Origin: Microbacterium mitrae
GTDB taxonomy: Bacteria > Actinomycetota > Actinomycetes > Actinomycetales > Microbacteriaceae
Assembly (NCBI RefSeq): GCF_008017445.1
Contig: NZ_VRSW01000006.1
Span: forward strand, 40,336-104,335
Reading direction: 5' to 3'
DNA: 64,000 bases
Part shown: positions 1 through 8,515 of the stretch, piece by piece
Position numbering within the stretch: the first letter of the stretch is position 1
Layout: each line of letters opens with the position of its first letter
The notes under the pieces: generated by a model
Databases searched by the model: none
What the model was told of the DNA's origin: nothing
Seen by the model: the letters and a program-made list of their open reading frames with translations, nothing else
Translations under genes and position numbers: made by a program

Positions 1-2
1 CC

Positions 3-425
3 GCGATTGAGCCGACGACCGGGTTCGCCGAAGAGCTTCGCATCATGGCGACGATCGCCGCCCTTCACTGCCTCGCACCCTCCGCCGATCGTACGGATTG
101 GCAGGCGATCGACCGCGCGTACGCGAAGCTCGAAGCCCTCACCGGCTCACCCCTCAGCACCCTCAATCGCCAGGCGGCCAGGGCCAGTTCTGGCAGGTCC
201 ATCGACCCCGGCGCCGTTGCGCAGCTCATGGCAGAGATTCCGCACCACTACCGCGTTCAGGTGCTCGCCGCACACCTGCAACTCGATGGCGGCGATATCG
301 AGACCGCCAGGGCCACGCTCACCGCCGCTATCGCGCAGTGCCCGGCTCCCCATGAACGTGCGGCGCTTGAAACCGAGCTTCGGCGTATCACCCAGCCCAC
401 GGTTCCGCCCGCGCCAGCCGGGTAG
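3..425 (+). CDS. RNA polymerase ECF-type sigma factor, C-terminal fragment (5' end outside window)
   Basis: The reading frame is open from the left edge, so only about the last 140 residues are present. The segment IAALHCLAPSADRTDW, followed by YAKLEALTGSP, LSTLNRQAA and then VLAAHLQLDGGDIETARATL, matches the helical C-terminal extension (DUF6596 type) of large ECF sigma factors. In that family the motif reads roughly IAAxHA-AP-TDW-LTGNP-TLNRAVA, and it follows the sigma-2 and sigma-4 DNA-binding regions. Those regions would lie off the window. Such sigma factors often sit beside a YCII/DGPF-domain gene; that neighbour cannot be seen here. The ATG at position 45 is in frame but is internal, not the true start. 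Family assignment is by motif recollection only. Confidence 0.6.
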   Translation, partial: AIEPTTGFAEELRIMATIAALHCLAPSADRTDWQAIDRAYAKLEALTGSPLSTLNRQAARASSGRSIDPGAVAQLMAEIPHHYRVQVLAAHLQLDGGDIETARATLTAAIAQCPAPHERAALETELRRITQPTVPPAPAG

Positions 426-458
426 TCGCACGCGTTGACGCCCCGCGACGTGTGCGAC

Positions 459-869
459 TCAGGCGTCTGCGGTGAAGTTCGCCGCAAACTCCGCGGCCGG
501 CTCGATCGGCTGAATGATGTCGAGCAACATGCCCTCCGGCGCACCCACGATGAAGTGGCGTTGCCCAAAGGGCTCGTCGCGCAGCGCTTGCACGATCATC
601 ACCTCGGGTCGCCCAGCGAGCCGCTGGTGAAGCGGATCGACGTCGTCGACCTCGAAGTTGAGAATGAGGCCCGCCGGAACCATGTGGTAGCCGGCCGGAA
701 TCGAATGGTGATCGTGCGCCAGAATTGCCAGCTCAAAGGCGCCGCTGCGCATGCTGACGTAGTCACTGGCCTCGTAGGTGACCGTTAGGTCAAGCGTGTC
801 GCGGTAGAACGCGGCGGTTTCGGTGACCTGCCGCGACATCAAGACCGGGTACAGGCTGGTCATGGTCAT
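459..869 (-). CDS. VOC-family (glyoxalase/bleomycin-resistance fold) protein
   Basis: A 136-residue cytosolic protein with the single-module VOC pattern: N-terminal [20 protein letters not shown], then a central FELAILAHD strand, [11 protein letters not shown] and C-terminal [12 protein letters not shown] proteins bind a metal or small ligand between paired beta-alpha-beta-beta-beta units, usually as dimers. The substrate cannot be told from sequence. I chose the ATG at 869 because AGAGGAGAAG precedes it; a much longer in-frame opening upstream would run through the tetR gene. It is transcribed divergently from the TetR gene at 946 and shares its operator region, so it is probably that regulator's target. 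Confidence 0.85.
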   Translation of the reverse strand: MTMTSLYPVLMSRQVTETAAFYRDTLDLTVTYEASDYVSMRSGAFELAILAHDHHSIPAGYHMVPAGLILNFEVDDVDPLHQRLAGRPEVMIVQALRDEPFGQRHFIVGAPEGMLLDIIQPIEPAAEFAANFTADA

Positions 870-884
870 GATCTTCTCCTCTTT

Positions 885-934
885 TACGTACAATGTGTAT
901 GTAACACGATCACTATACATACGCTCTGCATGTA
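885..934. promoter_or_regulatory. Double TetR-type operator between the VOC and tetR genes
   Basis: Two sites with the same 7-5-7 layout lie in the 76-base divergent gap. Site 1 (885-903) is TACGTAC-N5-GTATGTA and site 2 (916-934) is TACATAC-N5-GCATGTA; each is one mismatch from a perfect inverted repeat. Their centres are 31 bases apart, about three helical turns, so two dimers could bind the same face. The inner halves (897-903, 916-922) are also perfect inverted copies. Binding by the adjacent TetR protein is inferred. Confidence 0.75.
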
Positions 935-945
935 AAGGAAGCCCC

Positions 946-1539
946 ATGCCCCGCGCCAGCGCTGCCGCAGCCGCCCAGACCGCCGAGCACGTGCTCTCTT
1001 GCGCCACCGAACTCTTCGCCGCCCAAGGCTTCGCCGACGTCGCGCTCGACGATGTGGCCTCGGCCGCGAGCGTCACGCGAGGCGCCATCTACCACCACTT
1101 CACCAACAAAGCTGGGCTGTTCCGCGCGGTGGTTGACCGACTACAACAGCACGTTGCCGAGGCGGTCGTCGCGGCCGCCGAAGCGGCGGGTGCGGAACCA
1201 TGGCAGCAGTTGGTCGCAGGGTCGCACGCTTTTCTCGAGGCGATCACTCATGGTTCCGCACCGCGCGTGCTGCTGATCGACGCGCCGTCGGTGCTGGGGT
1301 GGTCGCAATGGCGCGAGATCGATGCCACCCACTCGGGATCCCACCTCATCGAGGGGCTACGCGATGTCGGCGTACCCGATGCGGTCCTGCCAGCCATGGC
1401 CGCTCAACTGTCTGGCGCGATGAATGACGCCGCGCTGTTCATCATCGAGCATGACGATGCCGACTCACGCGCCGCCGCCCATGCGGTGCTTGACCAGCTG
1501 CTGCGCGTGGCGATGCCCCCGCAAGAGCTACCCGGGTAA
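946..1539 (+). CDS. TetR/AcrR-family transcriptional regulator
   Basis: A 197-residue one-domain-pair repressor. The N-terminal helix-turn-helix is typical: [47 protein letters not shown], with the recognition helix around residues 36-54. The C-terminal two thirds are helical ligand-binding and dimerisation sequence with no recognisable ligand signature. The ATG at 946 follows AAAGGAAG; the frame is open further upstream but that would cover the operators. It is divergent from a VOC protein gene, and the double inverted repeat between them points to joint repression and autoregulation. The ligand is unknown. Confidence 0.9.
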   Translation: MPRASAAAAAQTAEHVLSCATELFAAQGFADVALDDVASAASVTRGAIYHHFTNKAGLFRAVVDRLQQHVAEAVVAAAEAAGAEPWQQLVAGSHAFLEAITHGSAPRVLLIDAPSVLGWSQWREIDATHSGSHLIEGLRDVGVPDAVLPAMAAQLSGAMNDAALFIIEHDDADSRAAAHAVLDQLLRVAMPPQELPG

Positions 1540-1560
1540 AAACGGGGGCAAACTAGTTGC

Positions 1561-2349
1561 ATGGATCTTCGTGAGCTCACCGAAATGCCCGATCCGCAGT
1601 TCGTCATGTCGGCCGAGGGCCACCGCATCGCGACGTACTCCTGGGGCGATGACGCTGACCCCACGGTGATCGCCGTACACGGCTTCGCCTCCAGCACCCG
1701 CGACAATTGGGTCAACACCGGTTGGGTTCGAGAGCTGCTTGACGCCGGCTTTCGCGTGCTCGGCATGGATCAGCGCGGCCACGGCGCAAGCGACAAGCCG
1801 CACGATGCGCACCAGTACAGCATGACCATGCTCACCGATGACGTCATCGCCGTGCTCGACACGTACCTCGTCACCGACGCCGTCTATCTCGGCTATTCGC
1901 TCGGCGGCCGCGTCGGCTGGCAGGTCATGGCCGACCACCCCGAACACATCAGCCGCGGCGTGCTCGGCGGAATCCCCGATGGCAAGCCGCTGCGCCGCCT
2001 CAAGGTTGACGAAGCACGCGCGTTTTTGGACGACGGAACCACGGTGCAAGACAAGACGACGGCGAGGTACGTTTCGCTCGCGTCGCGTCTGCCGGGCAAC
2101 GATCTTGATGCGCTCTTGGCCCTCGCTGAGGGCATGAATCTCGCCGACGACGTGCCACCGGTCAACAACCCGCCGAGCCAGCCGACGCTCATCGCGACCG
2201 GCAGCGACGATGCGATTCTCGAAGACTCACGGTTGCTGCAATCATCGCTTCCGAACAGTGAGTTCTTCGAGATTCCGGCCCGGCACCACATCAACGCACC
2301 GGGTTCGCGGGCCTTCCGCGAGGCGGGCATCGCGTTTTTGCGGGGCTGA
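1561..2349 (+). CDS. Alpha/beta hydrolase
   Basis: A 262-residue alpha/beta-fold hydrolase, probably cytosolic. The oxyanion-hole HGFASS is at residues 40-45, the nucleophile elbow GYSLGG gives Ser113, the acid is in ATGSDDAILEDS (Asp216 or 217), and the histidine is in ARHHINAPG (about 242-243). MDQRGHGASDKP is the classic strand-4 loop. The length and motifs fit esterases, epoxide-hydrolase-like and C-C hydrolases; the substrate is open. It lies 21 bases after tetR with no terminator between, so co-transcription is possible. A run of five G's lies ahead of the ATG but spacing is long, so the start is only moderately secure. Confidence 0.85.
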   Translation: MDLRELTEMPDPQFVMSAEGHRIATYSWGDDADPTVIAVHGFASSTRDNWVNTGWVRELLDAGFRVLGMDQRGHGASDKPHDAHQYSMTMLTDDVIAVLDTYLVTDAVYLGYSLGGRVGWQVMADHPEHISRGVLGGIPDGKPLRRLKVDEARAFLDDGTTVQDKTTARYVSLASRLPGNDLDALLALAEGMNLADDVPPVNNPPSQPTLIATGSDDAILEDSRLLQSSLPNSEFFEIPARHHINAPGSRAFREAGIAFLRG

Positions 2350-2361
2350 GTGCGGCAGAGT

Positions 2362-2428
2362 TTCCGAGATCGGCTCACTGCGTTTCGTCTCGCCCCACTC
2401 GTTCAATGCGCGGATGGGTGGGTTCGCC
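2362..2428. repeat. Intergenic dispersed repeat, copy 1
   Basis: Starting TTCCGAGATCGGCTC, followed by a CTGCGTTTCGTCTCGC core and ending near GCGGATGGGTGGGTTC, this stretch aligns almost base for base with 4916-4980. Differences are mostly single transitions. It lies just after a gene's stop codon, in sequence with no gene of its own. Confidence 0.75.
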
Positions 2429-2459
2429 CGGCCGACCCGCAGCGTGGGAGTGCGTGCGG

Positions 2460-2849
2460 CTAGTTACCGTCGTTGGCTCGCGGCAGATCGGTCGTGCAGT
2501 CAACAAACCCGGTTTCGCTGGTCTGCTCCACAATGACGTCGTTGCCAATCGATACCCGACAGGTGACCGTGCGGTCGCCTTGGGTTGATGGCTCGAGGCT
2601 CACAATGAACTGGGCGTGATTTTCACTCGTGCTGACATCGGCAACAAACTGCGAGGTTGCCGTTTGCGTCACATCGTCCGCCCCGACGATGTAGCGAACC
2701 GCGAACGGATCTTGTGTCGTCGCCACGGCCTCAAACACAACTGTCTGACTCGGCGGGGTTTGCTCCCCCGGTGCGAGCACGAGAATCCACAAGAGAACGG
2801 CCAGCGCCCCAGCCCCCAAAAGGCCAAGCGCGAGAATCAATTTCTTCAT
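2460..2849 (-). CDS. Membrane-anchored MmpS-like protein
   Basis: A 129-residue protein with a short basic start (MKK) and one hydrophobic segment (residues 4-26), with no cysteine lipobox, so it is probably anchored by its N-terminus and exposed outside. The exported part has AVRYIVGADDVTQTATSQF and RTVTCRVSIGNDVIVEQTSETGFVDC, resembling the beta-rich MmpS domain whose two cysteines (VTC and VDC) form a pair. MmpS proteins assist MmpL transporters in mycobacteria, but no MmpL gene is near. GGGGGACACG precedes the ATG. It converges on the hydrolase gene with repeat DNA between. The family call is tentative. Confidence 0.5.
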   Translation of the reverse strand: MKKLILALGLLGAGALAVLLWILVLAPGEQTPPSQTVVFEAVATTQDPFAVRYIVGADDVTQTATSQFVADVSTSENHAQFIVSLEPSTQGDRTVTCRVSIGNDVIVEQTSETGFVDCTTDLPRANDGN

Positions 2850-3000
2850 CGTGTCCCCCGTGGTTCAAGCTCTCCACAGAGCCTACGGGGCAACCCGTGA
2901 GCTGTGCATGAGAGTTTCCACACGAACTCGCACCAACGCGCGCACGCCTCGTAAAGTAAAATCGGCATCGCAGTGCCGGGACTCATCAAGGGGGAAAACA

Positions 3001-4335
3001 ATGGTTTCATATGACGAGCTACCAGACATCAAAAAGAAGATGTACCTGTCAGCCATCGACTGCTGGATGTCTGAAACTGACTATCCCGTGCATTTTCTCT
3101 ACGACGACTGCTATGCGCTTTGGGGCGTAGTCGCCGCAAACTCCTACCAACGGCCAGACCCGTCTTCCGGTGAGGGAGGAGGCGAGTTCACGGGTTTGGT
3201 TGAGGCCAATCACCCGTCGATCGCGGGTGATTTCGACACCGTTCGCTCTGCTGTCGACGATGCCTTTCGGCCTTGGGAAGGTCTCCCCGATGGGTCGAGC
3301 TGCGACAGCGCGAGGGATGCAAGCGCCGGCGCTGCCGCCGCATTCGGAACATCGGCAGCGGGAACAACGGTCTTGCCGAGCCCCATCCTGAACTCGAAAG
3401 ACACCGTCAAAGAAGTCACGCTCAACAAGATTTCGGGCGCATTCACCTCCCCGTTCCTGGCTAAATACGATGAAGGTTTCGCCAATGTGATCGGTGGCAC
3501 AGGAGCCGCTTGCGGCGTTCTCCAGACCGTCTACACTGCCCAGTCGGCCATGTGGAAGCCCGTTCGTCGAGATGTCGCGGAGATCATGGCCAACGCCCAA
3601 AGCGCGTTCGCACTTGCCGCAGATCGAGAGCGAGACGCATGGCTCAGTGCCGTCTCCACCGTTGCTCTCACATTCGTTGGCGCCGTCGTCGGCGTTTTTG
3701 CCAGCATTGTGACCGCTGGTGCTGCGGCGCCTGCAGTGGCAGCGCTGGCGGGTACCGCCGCGGCCGCAACGACCGCCGTCGCCGCCGTTTCGGCAAGCGC
3801 AACCGTCAGCGGCTCCAGCTACCAAGAGATTTGGGGTTCGTTCTTCGACGCTCTCGGCAAGCTCAACCAGTCGATCTACGACGTTGAGAACCAGATGTAC
3901 ACGATGCTCGTTAAGGCACAGAACGCGTTCGCTCAAGAGCCCACGAGCTTCAATCTGGACAAACTCTCGTTGGGGCTTTTTCCCGGCGCAGACGGAATCA
4001 TGACGATGGATCGGAACGACACCAATCACGTGTCGCGCAACATGGGCACCATTGCCGATGCGCTGGCGACCGCAAAAAGTACCCTCAGCATGGTTCCGTC
4101 AACTTATGCCGTTCAACGACACGAGTCCATCGGTATGGGCGCGACCGGGCCCATGGTTTCCGCGGTCGATGTGCACAACGCCGTCGTCAATGACCTCAAC
4201 GCCACGGCGAAGGAGTACGCGCGCGGACAAGACCTGTTCGACGCCGTCGTTGAAGACTTCTTCTCATCGGACGCCGCCGCAACAACGACGGTCAACGCTC
4301 TTATCGCCGACGAAGCGCTCACCGGAAACAACTAG
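3001..4335 (+). CDS. Unrecognised 444-residue protein with central hydrophobic segment; possible secreted effector
   Basis: I do not recognise this family. Residues 1-200 are mixed polar/helical with several cysteines; 214-268 form a long Ala/Gly/Val hydrophobic stretch able to span or insert in a membrane; 272-310 is amphipathic helix beginning YQEIWGSFFDALGKL, and 320-444 is helical and acidic. There is no signal peptide or lipobox. A soluble-helical, hydrophobic-middle layout occurs in type VII-secreted polymorphic toxins, but no WXG100 partner or ESX gene is seen. The ATG follows GGGGGAAAACA; a TAAAGT box (2952-2957) gives a leader of about 40 bases. A hairpin and then a small acidic protein gene follow, which suggests a pair. 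Confidence 0.6.
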   Translation: MVSYDELPDIKKKMYLSAIDCWMSETDYPVHFLYDDCYALWGVVAANSYQRPDPSSGEGGGEFTGLVEANHPSIAGDFDTVRSAVDDAFRPWEGLPDGSSCDSARDASAGAAAAFGTSAAGTTVLPSPILNSKDTVKEVTLNKISGAFTSPFLAKYDEGFANVIGGTGAACGVLQTVYTAQSAMWKPVRRDVAEIMANAQSAFALAADRERDAWLSAVSTVALTFVGAVVGVFASIVTAGAAAPAVAALAGTAAAATTAVAAVSASATVSGSSYQEIWGSFFDALGKLNQSIYDVENQMYTMLVKAQNAFAQEPTSFNLDKLSLGLFPGADGIMTMDRNDTNHVSRNMGTIADALATAKSTLSMVPSTYAVQRHESIGMGATGPMVSAVDVHNAVVNDLNATAKEYARGQDLFDAVVEDFFSSDAAATTTVNALIADEALTGNN

Positions 4336-4340
4336 TCGTC

Positions 4341-4374
4341 GGTGGGGCGCCCCGCCGCAAATGGGCGCCCCACC
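4341..4374 (+). promoter_or_regulatory. Strong intercistronic hairpin
   Basis: GGTGGGGCGCCC (4341-4352) pairs perfectly with GGGCGCCCCACC (4363-4374) across a 10-base loop. No T-run follows; purines leading to the next gene's ribosome site follow directly. It sits in the 58-base gap between two co-oriented genes, so it more likely protects, processes or attenuates the transcript than ends it cleanly. Confidence 0.7.
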
Positions 4375-4393
4375 GGAAAGAAAGGTCCCAACA

Positions 4394-4867
4394 ATGGCCA
4401 CGAGCCGATTCCTCGGCGAGGTGACGTTCACGCAACTCGTCAACGGCGCAGTGTTCGAAACCCTCATGGACTATGAGTCGCGCGAGCTGCCCGTCACCAT
4501 CTTTCTGCACCACCCTGATACCTTCACCGACCGCTACATCGAACTGATCGATAGCGCGCTCGAGGTGTTCGCCTCGATCGATGAGATGTCTCGACAGGCA
4601 ATCGCCACTGAGATCACCGACGAGACGTCACAACCATGGATCGTTCAAGACGGGTACCGCGATGACATCAACGAGCGCTGGGAGGGTACCGATGAAGAGT
4701 TTGTCGAGCGCCTCCAGGTGCGTTCGATCGAGTTTCACCCTGACGGCGGCACCGAAGACGTGGATCGAGTCATCACGACCTATGCCCTGCATTTGACGCC
4801 TCTCGATCCCAATATCGTGGTGCGTTTGAAACAGAGCCTCGGCCCCTTCGTCGATCCTGCCGAATAG
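4394..4867 (+). CDS. Small acidic cytosolic protein, unrecognised; candidate partner/immunity protein
   Basis: A 157-residue strongly acidic soluble protein without signal or membrane segments. It runs FLGEVTFTQL, ELPVTIFL, a helical block with IDSALEVFASIDEMSRQAIATEI, then VERLQVRSIEFHPDGG and a final beta segment with NIVVRLKQSLG. This outline resembles acidic DUF2004/DUF2262-like proteins, some of which act as immunity proteins, but I cannot confirm it. The ATG follows GGAAAGAAAGG. It lies 58 bases after the 444-residue protein, separated by a hairpin, and is followed by an intergenic repeat. If the upstream protein is toxic, this would be its antidote; that is inference from order and charge only. 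Confidence 0.55.
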   Translation: MATSRFLGEVTFTQLVNGAVFETLMDYESRELPVTIFLHHPDTFTDRYIELIDSALEVFASIDEMSRQAIATEITDETSQPWIVQDGYRDDINERWEGTDEEFVERLQVRSIEFHPDGGTEDVDRVITTYALHLTPLDPNIVVRLKQSLGPFVDPAE

Positions 4868-4915
4868 ACACGATGCGGAACCATGGCGCAGCGACCGAGC
4901 CGGAACGAATCGAAG

Positions 4916-4980
4916 TTCCGAGGTCGGCTCGCTGCGTTTCGTCTCGCTCCGCTCGCTCGACGGGCGGATGGTTGGTTCCG
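4916..4980. repeat. Intergenic dispersed repeat, copy 2
   Basis: Near-identical to 2362-2428, with the same TTCCGAG, TCGGCTC and CTGCGTTTCGTCTCGC blocks and a GGATGG-TTGGTTCC end. It again lies between the end of a gene and the next gene's promoter. It is rich in GCTCGCT-type words that could pair with themselves. Confidence 0.75.
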
Positions 4981-5026
4981 CTCTTCGAGCAAAAGTCACG
5001 GGGTCTCGGGAATCCCAATGCACAGA

Positions 5027-5032
5027 TAGACT
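5027..5032 (+). promoter_or_regulatory. Likely -10 box of purL
   Basis: TAGACT about 35 bases before the purL GTG leaves room for a short leader carrying the CTGGAG ribosome site. No clear -35 hexamer is visible. Confidence 0.4.
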
Positions 5033-5067
5033 GATCAGACTCCCGCCGCCTTGACTCTGGAGCACGC

Positions 5068-7401
5068 GTGACTGCCGCAGCTGAGAACCCCGTTCGCCCC
5101 GTCGCCGACACTGTCGAAAACGCCATCGCTACCCCGGAGAAGGAGCAGCCGTACGCGGCACTCGGACTCAAGAGCGATGAGTACGACCAGATCAAGGAGA
5201 TCCTCGGTCGCCGCCCCACTTCGGGCGAGCTGGCGATGTACTCCGTGATGTGGTCGGAGCACTGCTCCTACAAGTCGTCGAAGATGTACCTTCGCAAGTT
5301 CGGCGAGAAGGTCACGCCGGAGATGAAGGAACGCCTCATGGTTGGCATGGGGCAAAACGCCGGCGTTGTTGACATCGGCGAAGGCTGGGCGGTCACCTTC
5401 AAGGTCGAATCGCACAACCACCCGTCGTACATCGAGCCCTTCCAGGGCGCCGCGACCGGCGTTGGCGGCATCGTCCGCGACATTATCTCCATGGGTGCGC
5501 GCCCGGTTGCCGTGATGGATCAGCTGCGTTTCGGCGCGATCGACCACCCCGACACCGCTCGCGTTGTGCACGGCGTGGTGTCGGGCATTTCGTTCTACGG
5601 AAACTGCCTCGGCCTGCCGAACATCGGCGGCGAGACGGTTTTTGACTCGGTTTACCAGGCAAACCCGCTCGTGAACGCGCTTGCCGTTGGCGTCATGCGC
5701 CACGAAGACATCAAGCTGGCTAACGCCACGGGTGCGGGCAACAAGGTTGTGCTGTTCGGTGCGCGCACCGGTGGCGACGGCATTGGTGGCGCCTCGATCC
5801 TCGCGTCGGACTCGTTCGACGAAGGCGGCCCGACCAAGCGCCCCGCCGTTCAGGTTGGCGACCCGTTCGCTGAGAAGGTGCTCATCGAGTGCTGCCTTGA
5901 GCTCTACAAGGGCGAACTGGTCGAGGCCATTCAAGACCTCGGCGCTGCCGGCATCTCCTGCGCAACCAGCGAGCTCGCGGCAAACGGTGGTTCCGGCATG
6001 CGCGTTGACCTCGAAAACGTCCTACTGCGCGACTCCACGCTGACGCCGGAAGAAATTCTGATGTCGGAGTCGCAGGAGCGCATGATGGCAATCGTCGCTC
6101 CCGAGAAGCTCGACGCGTTCATGGCCGTCGTGAACAAGTGGGACGTGGAGACCAGCGTTCTGGGCGAGGTCACCGGCGACGGGCGCCTGCAGATTTTCTG
6201 GCACGGCGAAGAGATCGTCAACGTTGACCCCTCAACGGTCGCCGTTGACGGCCCGGTGTACGAGCGTCCCGTCGCCTACCCGGCGTGGATCGACGCGGTG
6301 CAGACCGACTCGGCTGCCGCTCTTGAGCGCTCCAGCGACCCCGCCGTGCTGAAGGAGCAATTCCTCAAGCTCACCGCGTCGCCGAACCTGGCCGACACCA
6401 GCTGGATCACCAACCAGTACGACTACTACGTTGGCGGCAACACCGCCCTGGCCTTCCCCGACGACGCCGGCATGATTCGCGTTGACGAGGAGTCGGGCCT
6501 GGGCTTTGCCATCGCGACCGACGCGAACGGCCGCTACTGCTACCTCGACCCGTACGAGGGCGCCAAGCTCGCTCTTGCCGAGGCATACCGCAACGTCGCC
6601 GTCACCGGCGCGATTCCGACGGCCGTCACCGACTGCCTGAACTTCGGCTCCCCCGAGAACCCCGAGGTGATGTGGCAGTTCTCCCGCGCCGTCGAGGGTC
6701 TCGCCGACGGCTGTGTTGAACTCGGCATTCCGGTGACCGGCGGCAACGTGTCGTTCTACAACCAGACCGGCGATGTTCCGATTCACCCGACGCCCGTTGT
6801 CGGTGTGCTCGGCATCATCGATGACGTTGCCCGCCGCATTCCGTCTGGCTGGCAAGACGCGGGCGAAAACCTGTACCTGCTGGGCGTCACCGCCACCGAG
6901 CTTTCGGGCTCGCAGTGGGCCGGCGTCATCCACGATCACCTCGGCGGGCGCCCGCCGGCGGTTGACCTGGCGGCTGAGAAGACGCTCGCCGGCCTGCTGC
7001 GTGCGGGTGCCGAGCAGGGCCTCATCTCTGCAGCGCACGACCTCAGCGAGGGTGGCCTGGCTCAGGCGCTCGTTGACACCACCACGCGCTTCGGTGTTGG
7101 CGCCCGCGTGTGGCTGACCGAGATCATGGAACGCGACGGTGTTGATGCCGCCGCCGCCCTGTTCTCCGAGTCGACCGGTCGCGTCATCGTCTCGGTTCCG
7201 CGTGAAGAAGACGTGAAGTTCCGTGGCCTGTGCGATGGTCGCGGCTACCCGGTGCTGCGCATCGGTGTGACCGACATTGCCTCGGAGAACGCGACGCTTG
7301 AGATTCAAGATGTGCTCACCGTCTCGGTCGACGAACTTCGCGAGGTTTCCCGCGCCACCCTTCCCGCCGCTTTCGGCGCCGTCATCCCGGCAGGTGTGTA
7401 A
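5068..7401 (+). CDS. purL: Phosphoribosylformylglycinamidine synthase subunit PurL
   Basis: PurL catalyses the fourth step of purine synthesis, converting FGAR to FGAM with ATP and ammonia from the PurQ glutaminase, with PurS as third subunit. The 777 residues match the small, separate-subunit PurL rather than the roughly 1300-residue fused form. Clear family motifs are [69 protein letters not shown] and, in the second half, [15 protein letters not shown] and [14 protein letters not shown]. The GTG start follows CTGGAG. The stop codon overlaps the ATG of a tiny membrane protein gene. purA lies about 11 kb away, so the purine genes are not one operon. Confidence 0.97.
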   Translation: MTAAAENPVRPVADTVENAIATPEKEQPYAALGLKSDEYDQIKEILGRRPTSGELAMYSVMWSEHCSYKSSKMYLRKFGEKVTPEMKERLMVGMGQNAGVVDIGEGWAVTFKVESHNHPSYIEPFQGAATGVGGIVRDIISMGARPVAVMDQLRFGAIDHPDTARVVHGVVSGISFYGNCLGLPNIGGETVFDSVYQANPLVNALAVGVMRHEDIKLANATGAGNKVVLFGARTGGDGIGGASILASDSFDEGGPTKRPAVQVGDPFAEKVLIECCLELYKGELVEAIQDLGAAGISCATSELAANGGSGMRVDLENVLLRDSTLTPEEILMSESQERMMAIVAPEKLDAFMAVVNKWDVETSVLGEVTGDGRLQIFWHGEEIVNVDPSTVAVDGPVYERPVAYPAWIDAVQTDSAAALERSSDPAVLKEQFLKLTASPNLADTSWITNQYDYYVGGNTALAFPDDAGMIRVDEESGLGFAIATDANGRYCYLDPYEGAKLALAEAYRNVAVTGAIPTAVTDCLNFGSPENPEVMWQFSRAVEGLADGCVELGIPVTGGNVSFYNQTGDVPIHPTPVVGVLGIIDDVARRIPSGWQDAGENLYLLGVTATELSGSQWAGVIHDHLGGRPPAVDLAAEKTLAGLLRAGAEQGLISAAHDLSEGGLAQALVDTTTRFGVGARVWLTEIMERDGVDAAAALFSESTGRVIVSVPREEDVKFRGLCDGRGYPVLRIGVTDIASENATLEIQDVLTVSVDELREVSRATLPAAFGAVIPAGV

Positions 7402-7538
7402 TGACTGAAGCAGACGACGAACTCGAAGCCATGCGCGAATCGCGCCTCGGCCGCACGCGCATGGTGGCCTGGATTGTGATCATCGCGCTGGTGCTCGGTG
7501 GCGGCGGCGCGACCGTTCTCGCGCTCCTGCTGAACTAG
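7401..7538 (+). CDS. Small single-span membrane protein coupled to purL
   Basis: A 45-residue protein beginning [18 protein letters not shown] and continuing into one transmembrane helix (WIVIIALVLGGGGATVLALLL, residues about 24-44). The acidic N-terminus followed by basic residues suggests a cytoplasmic N-terminus. Its ATG overlaps the purL stop (TAATG), so it should be translated by ribosomes finishing purL. I do not recognise a family. The frame, coupling and clean membrane helix make a real gene likely despite the size. Confidence 0.65.
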   Translation: MTEADDELEAMRESRLGRTRMVAWIVIIALVLGGGGATVLALLLN

Positions 7539-7571
7539 CGCGAATTTCGAGGGGAAAGCCGCCGCGCGACG

Positions 7572-7577
7572 TAGGGT
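7572..7577 (+). promoter_or_regulatory. -10 box of a leaderless transcript
   Basis: TAGGGT ends 6 bases before the GTG at 7584, so transcription should begin at or next to the start codon. Confidence 0.55.
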
Positions 7578-7583
7578 GGAGGC

Positions 7584-8429
7584 GTGGACTTTTGGAACTT
7601 TGCGGCCGCCTACTGGTGGCTGGTGTTTCCGCTGATGGGCGTGGGTAGCGCCGTCGCCGGAAACATGCGTCGCGCGTCGAAGGCGCGCCACAAGCGACGT
7701 CTCGAGCTCCTGGCCGCCAAGCGAGACCTCAAGGCGGCAGAAATCCAAGCGCGGGCAACGCAACGCGCCGAGCGCCAGGGCCTGCCGATTCCGCAGTACC
7801 AGCACCCGGTTCCGCTCGGCAGTGTCGCCGCAGACGCGGCGGCCATCCCTACGACCCGCGAGCAAGAGATCACACGGCTGATGGCGGAGCACGATGACGT
7901 CGTGAAGCGATGGCTGGACTACGAACTCGACGTGGCCAAACTCATTGCCTACCCGGCGATGAGCGATGGCCGCAATGAGCTCACGGCTACCTTCTTGCGG
8001 GCAAAGCGTCGCGCCGACACGCTGCGGCCCGAGTCGGCCGACGCGAAGGTTGATGCCGACGCGATTCGCGCCTATCGCGAGGCCGTCATCGACTTTGGCT
8101 CGGCCTTCGATGTGGCCGAGCGCGATGCCAAGCGTCAGAAGAATCGGGCGTTCAGCGACGACGAGCGCAAACGCCTCGATCGCGCGCTACAGCTGCTGCG
8201 CGTCGCAGAAGACCAGGGCGCGACGCAGGCCGAACGCCAGGTTGCCTACCGCCGCGTGCGCGAAGAGCTCGACGGGCTGATCGTCATCTCCGACGAAGCC
8301 ATCAGCGTGCTCGAAAAGAAGGTCGCAGGCGAAATCACGAGCGGCGATACTCCCCCGCTGCCGCAGACGCAGACGCCGGCGCAGGCACAGCCGCCCGCGA
8401 AGCCGCAGACGCAGACACCGGAACCATAG
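7584..8429 (+). CDS. Membrane-anchored coiled-coil protein of unknown function
   Basis: 281 residues. One hydrophobic segment near the N-terminus (WWLVFPLMGVGSAVAG, about 11-26) is followed by a basic patch (RRASKARHKRRLELLAAKRDLKAA) and long charged helices likely to form coiled coils through residue 250. The tail is low-complexity Pro/Gln/Thr (PQTQTPAQAQPPAKPQTQ). No catalytic motif is visible. Similar proteins are annotated as conserved hypotheticals in actinobacteria. The GTG is chosen because a TAGGGT -10 box lies 6 bases upstream. A role in scaffolding at the membrane is possible but unsupported. Confidence 0.75.
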   Translation: MDFWNFAAAYWWLVFPLMGVGSAVAGNMRRASKARHKRRLELLAAKRDLKAAEIQARATQRAERQGLPIPQYQHPVPLGSVAADAAAIPTTREQEITRLMAEHDDVVKRWLDYELDVAKLIAYPAMSDGRNELTATFLRAKRRADTLRPESADAKVDADAIRAYREAVIDFGSAFDVAERDAKRQKNRAFSDDERKRLDRALQLLRVAEDQGATQAERQVAYRRVREELDGLIVISDEAISVLEKKVAGEITSGDTPPLPQTQTPAQAQPPAKPQTQTPEP

Positions 8430-8473
8430 CGCAGCGAGTGCACGCCGAATCCCGCGAATGCGCGCCGCGGCAC

Positions 8474-8479
8474 TAGCCT
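8474..8479 (+). promoter_or_regulatory. -10 box directly before a leaderless mini-ORF
   Basis: TAGCCT ends 6 bases before the ATG at 8486, the spacing seen at the leaderless genes in this window. Confidence 0.5.
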
Positions 8480-8485
8480 GAGTTC

Positions 8486-8515
8486 ATGAATTCGAGAGGC
8501 GCCGCGCGTGAGTGA
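8486..8515 (+). CDS. Leaderless upstream mini-ORF (MNSRGARE)
   Basis: The first ATG after the predicted transcription start opens a nine-codon frame that ends in TGA at 8513-8515. The GTG of the MFS exporter (8508) lies inside it in another frame. Ribosomes ending here could restart backwards at that GTG, so the mini-ORF may set exporter expression. It contains AGA, a rare Arg codon in this window. Confidence 0.4.
   Translation: MNSRGAARE

Noticed and set aside
2851..3000. A 50-residue N-terminal extension of the 444-residue protein
   Set aside because: It would be Arg/Thr/Ser-rich with no hydrophobic signal, and the ATG at 3001 follows a good GGGGG site.
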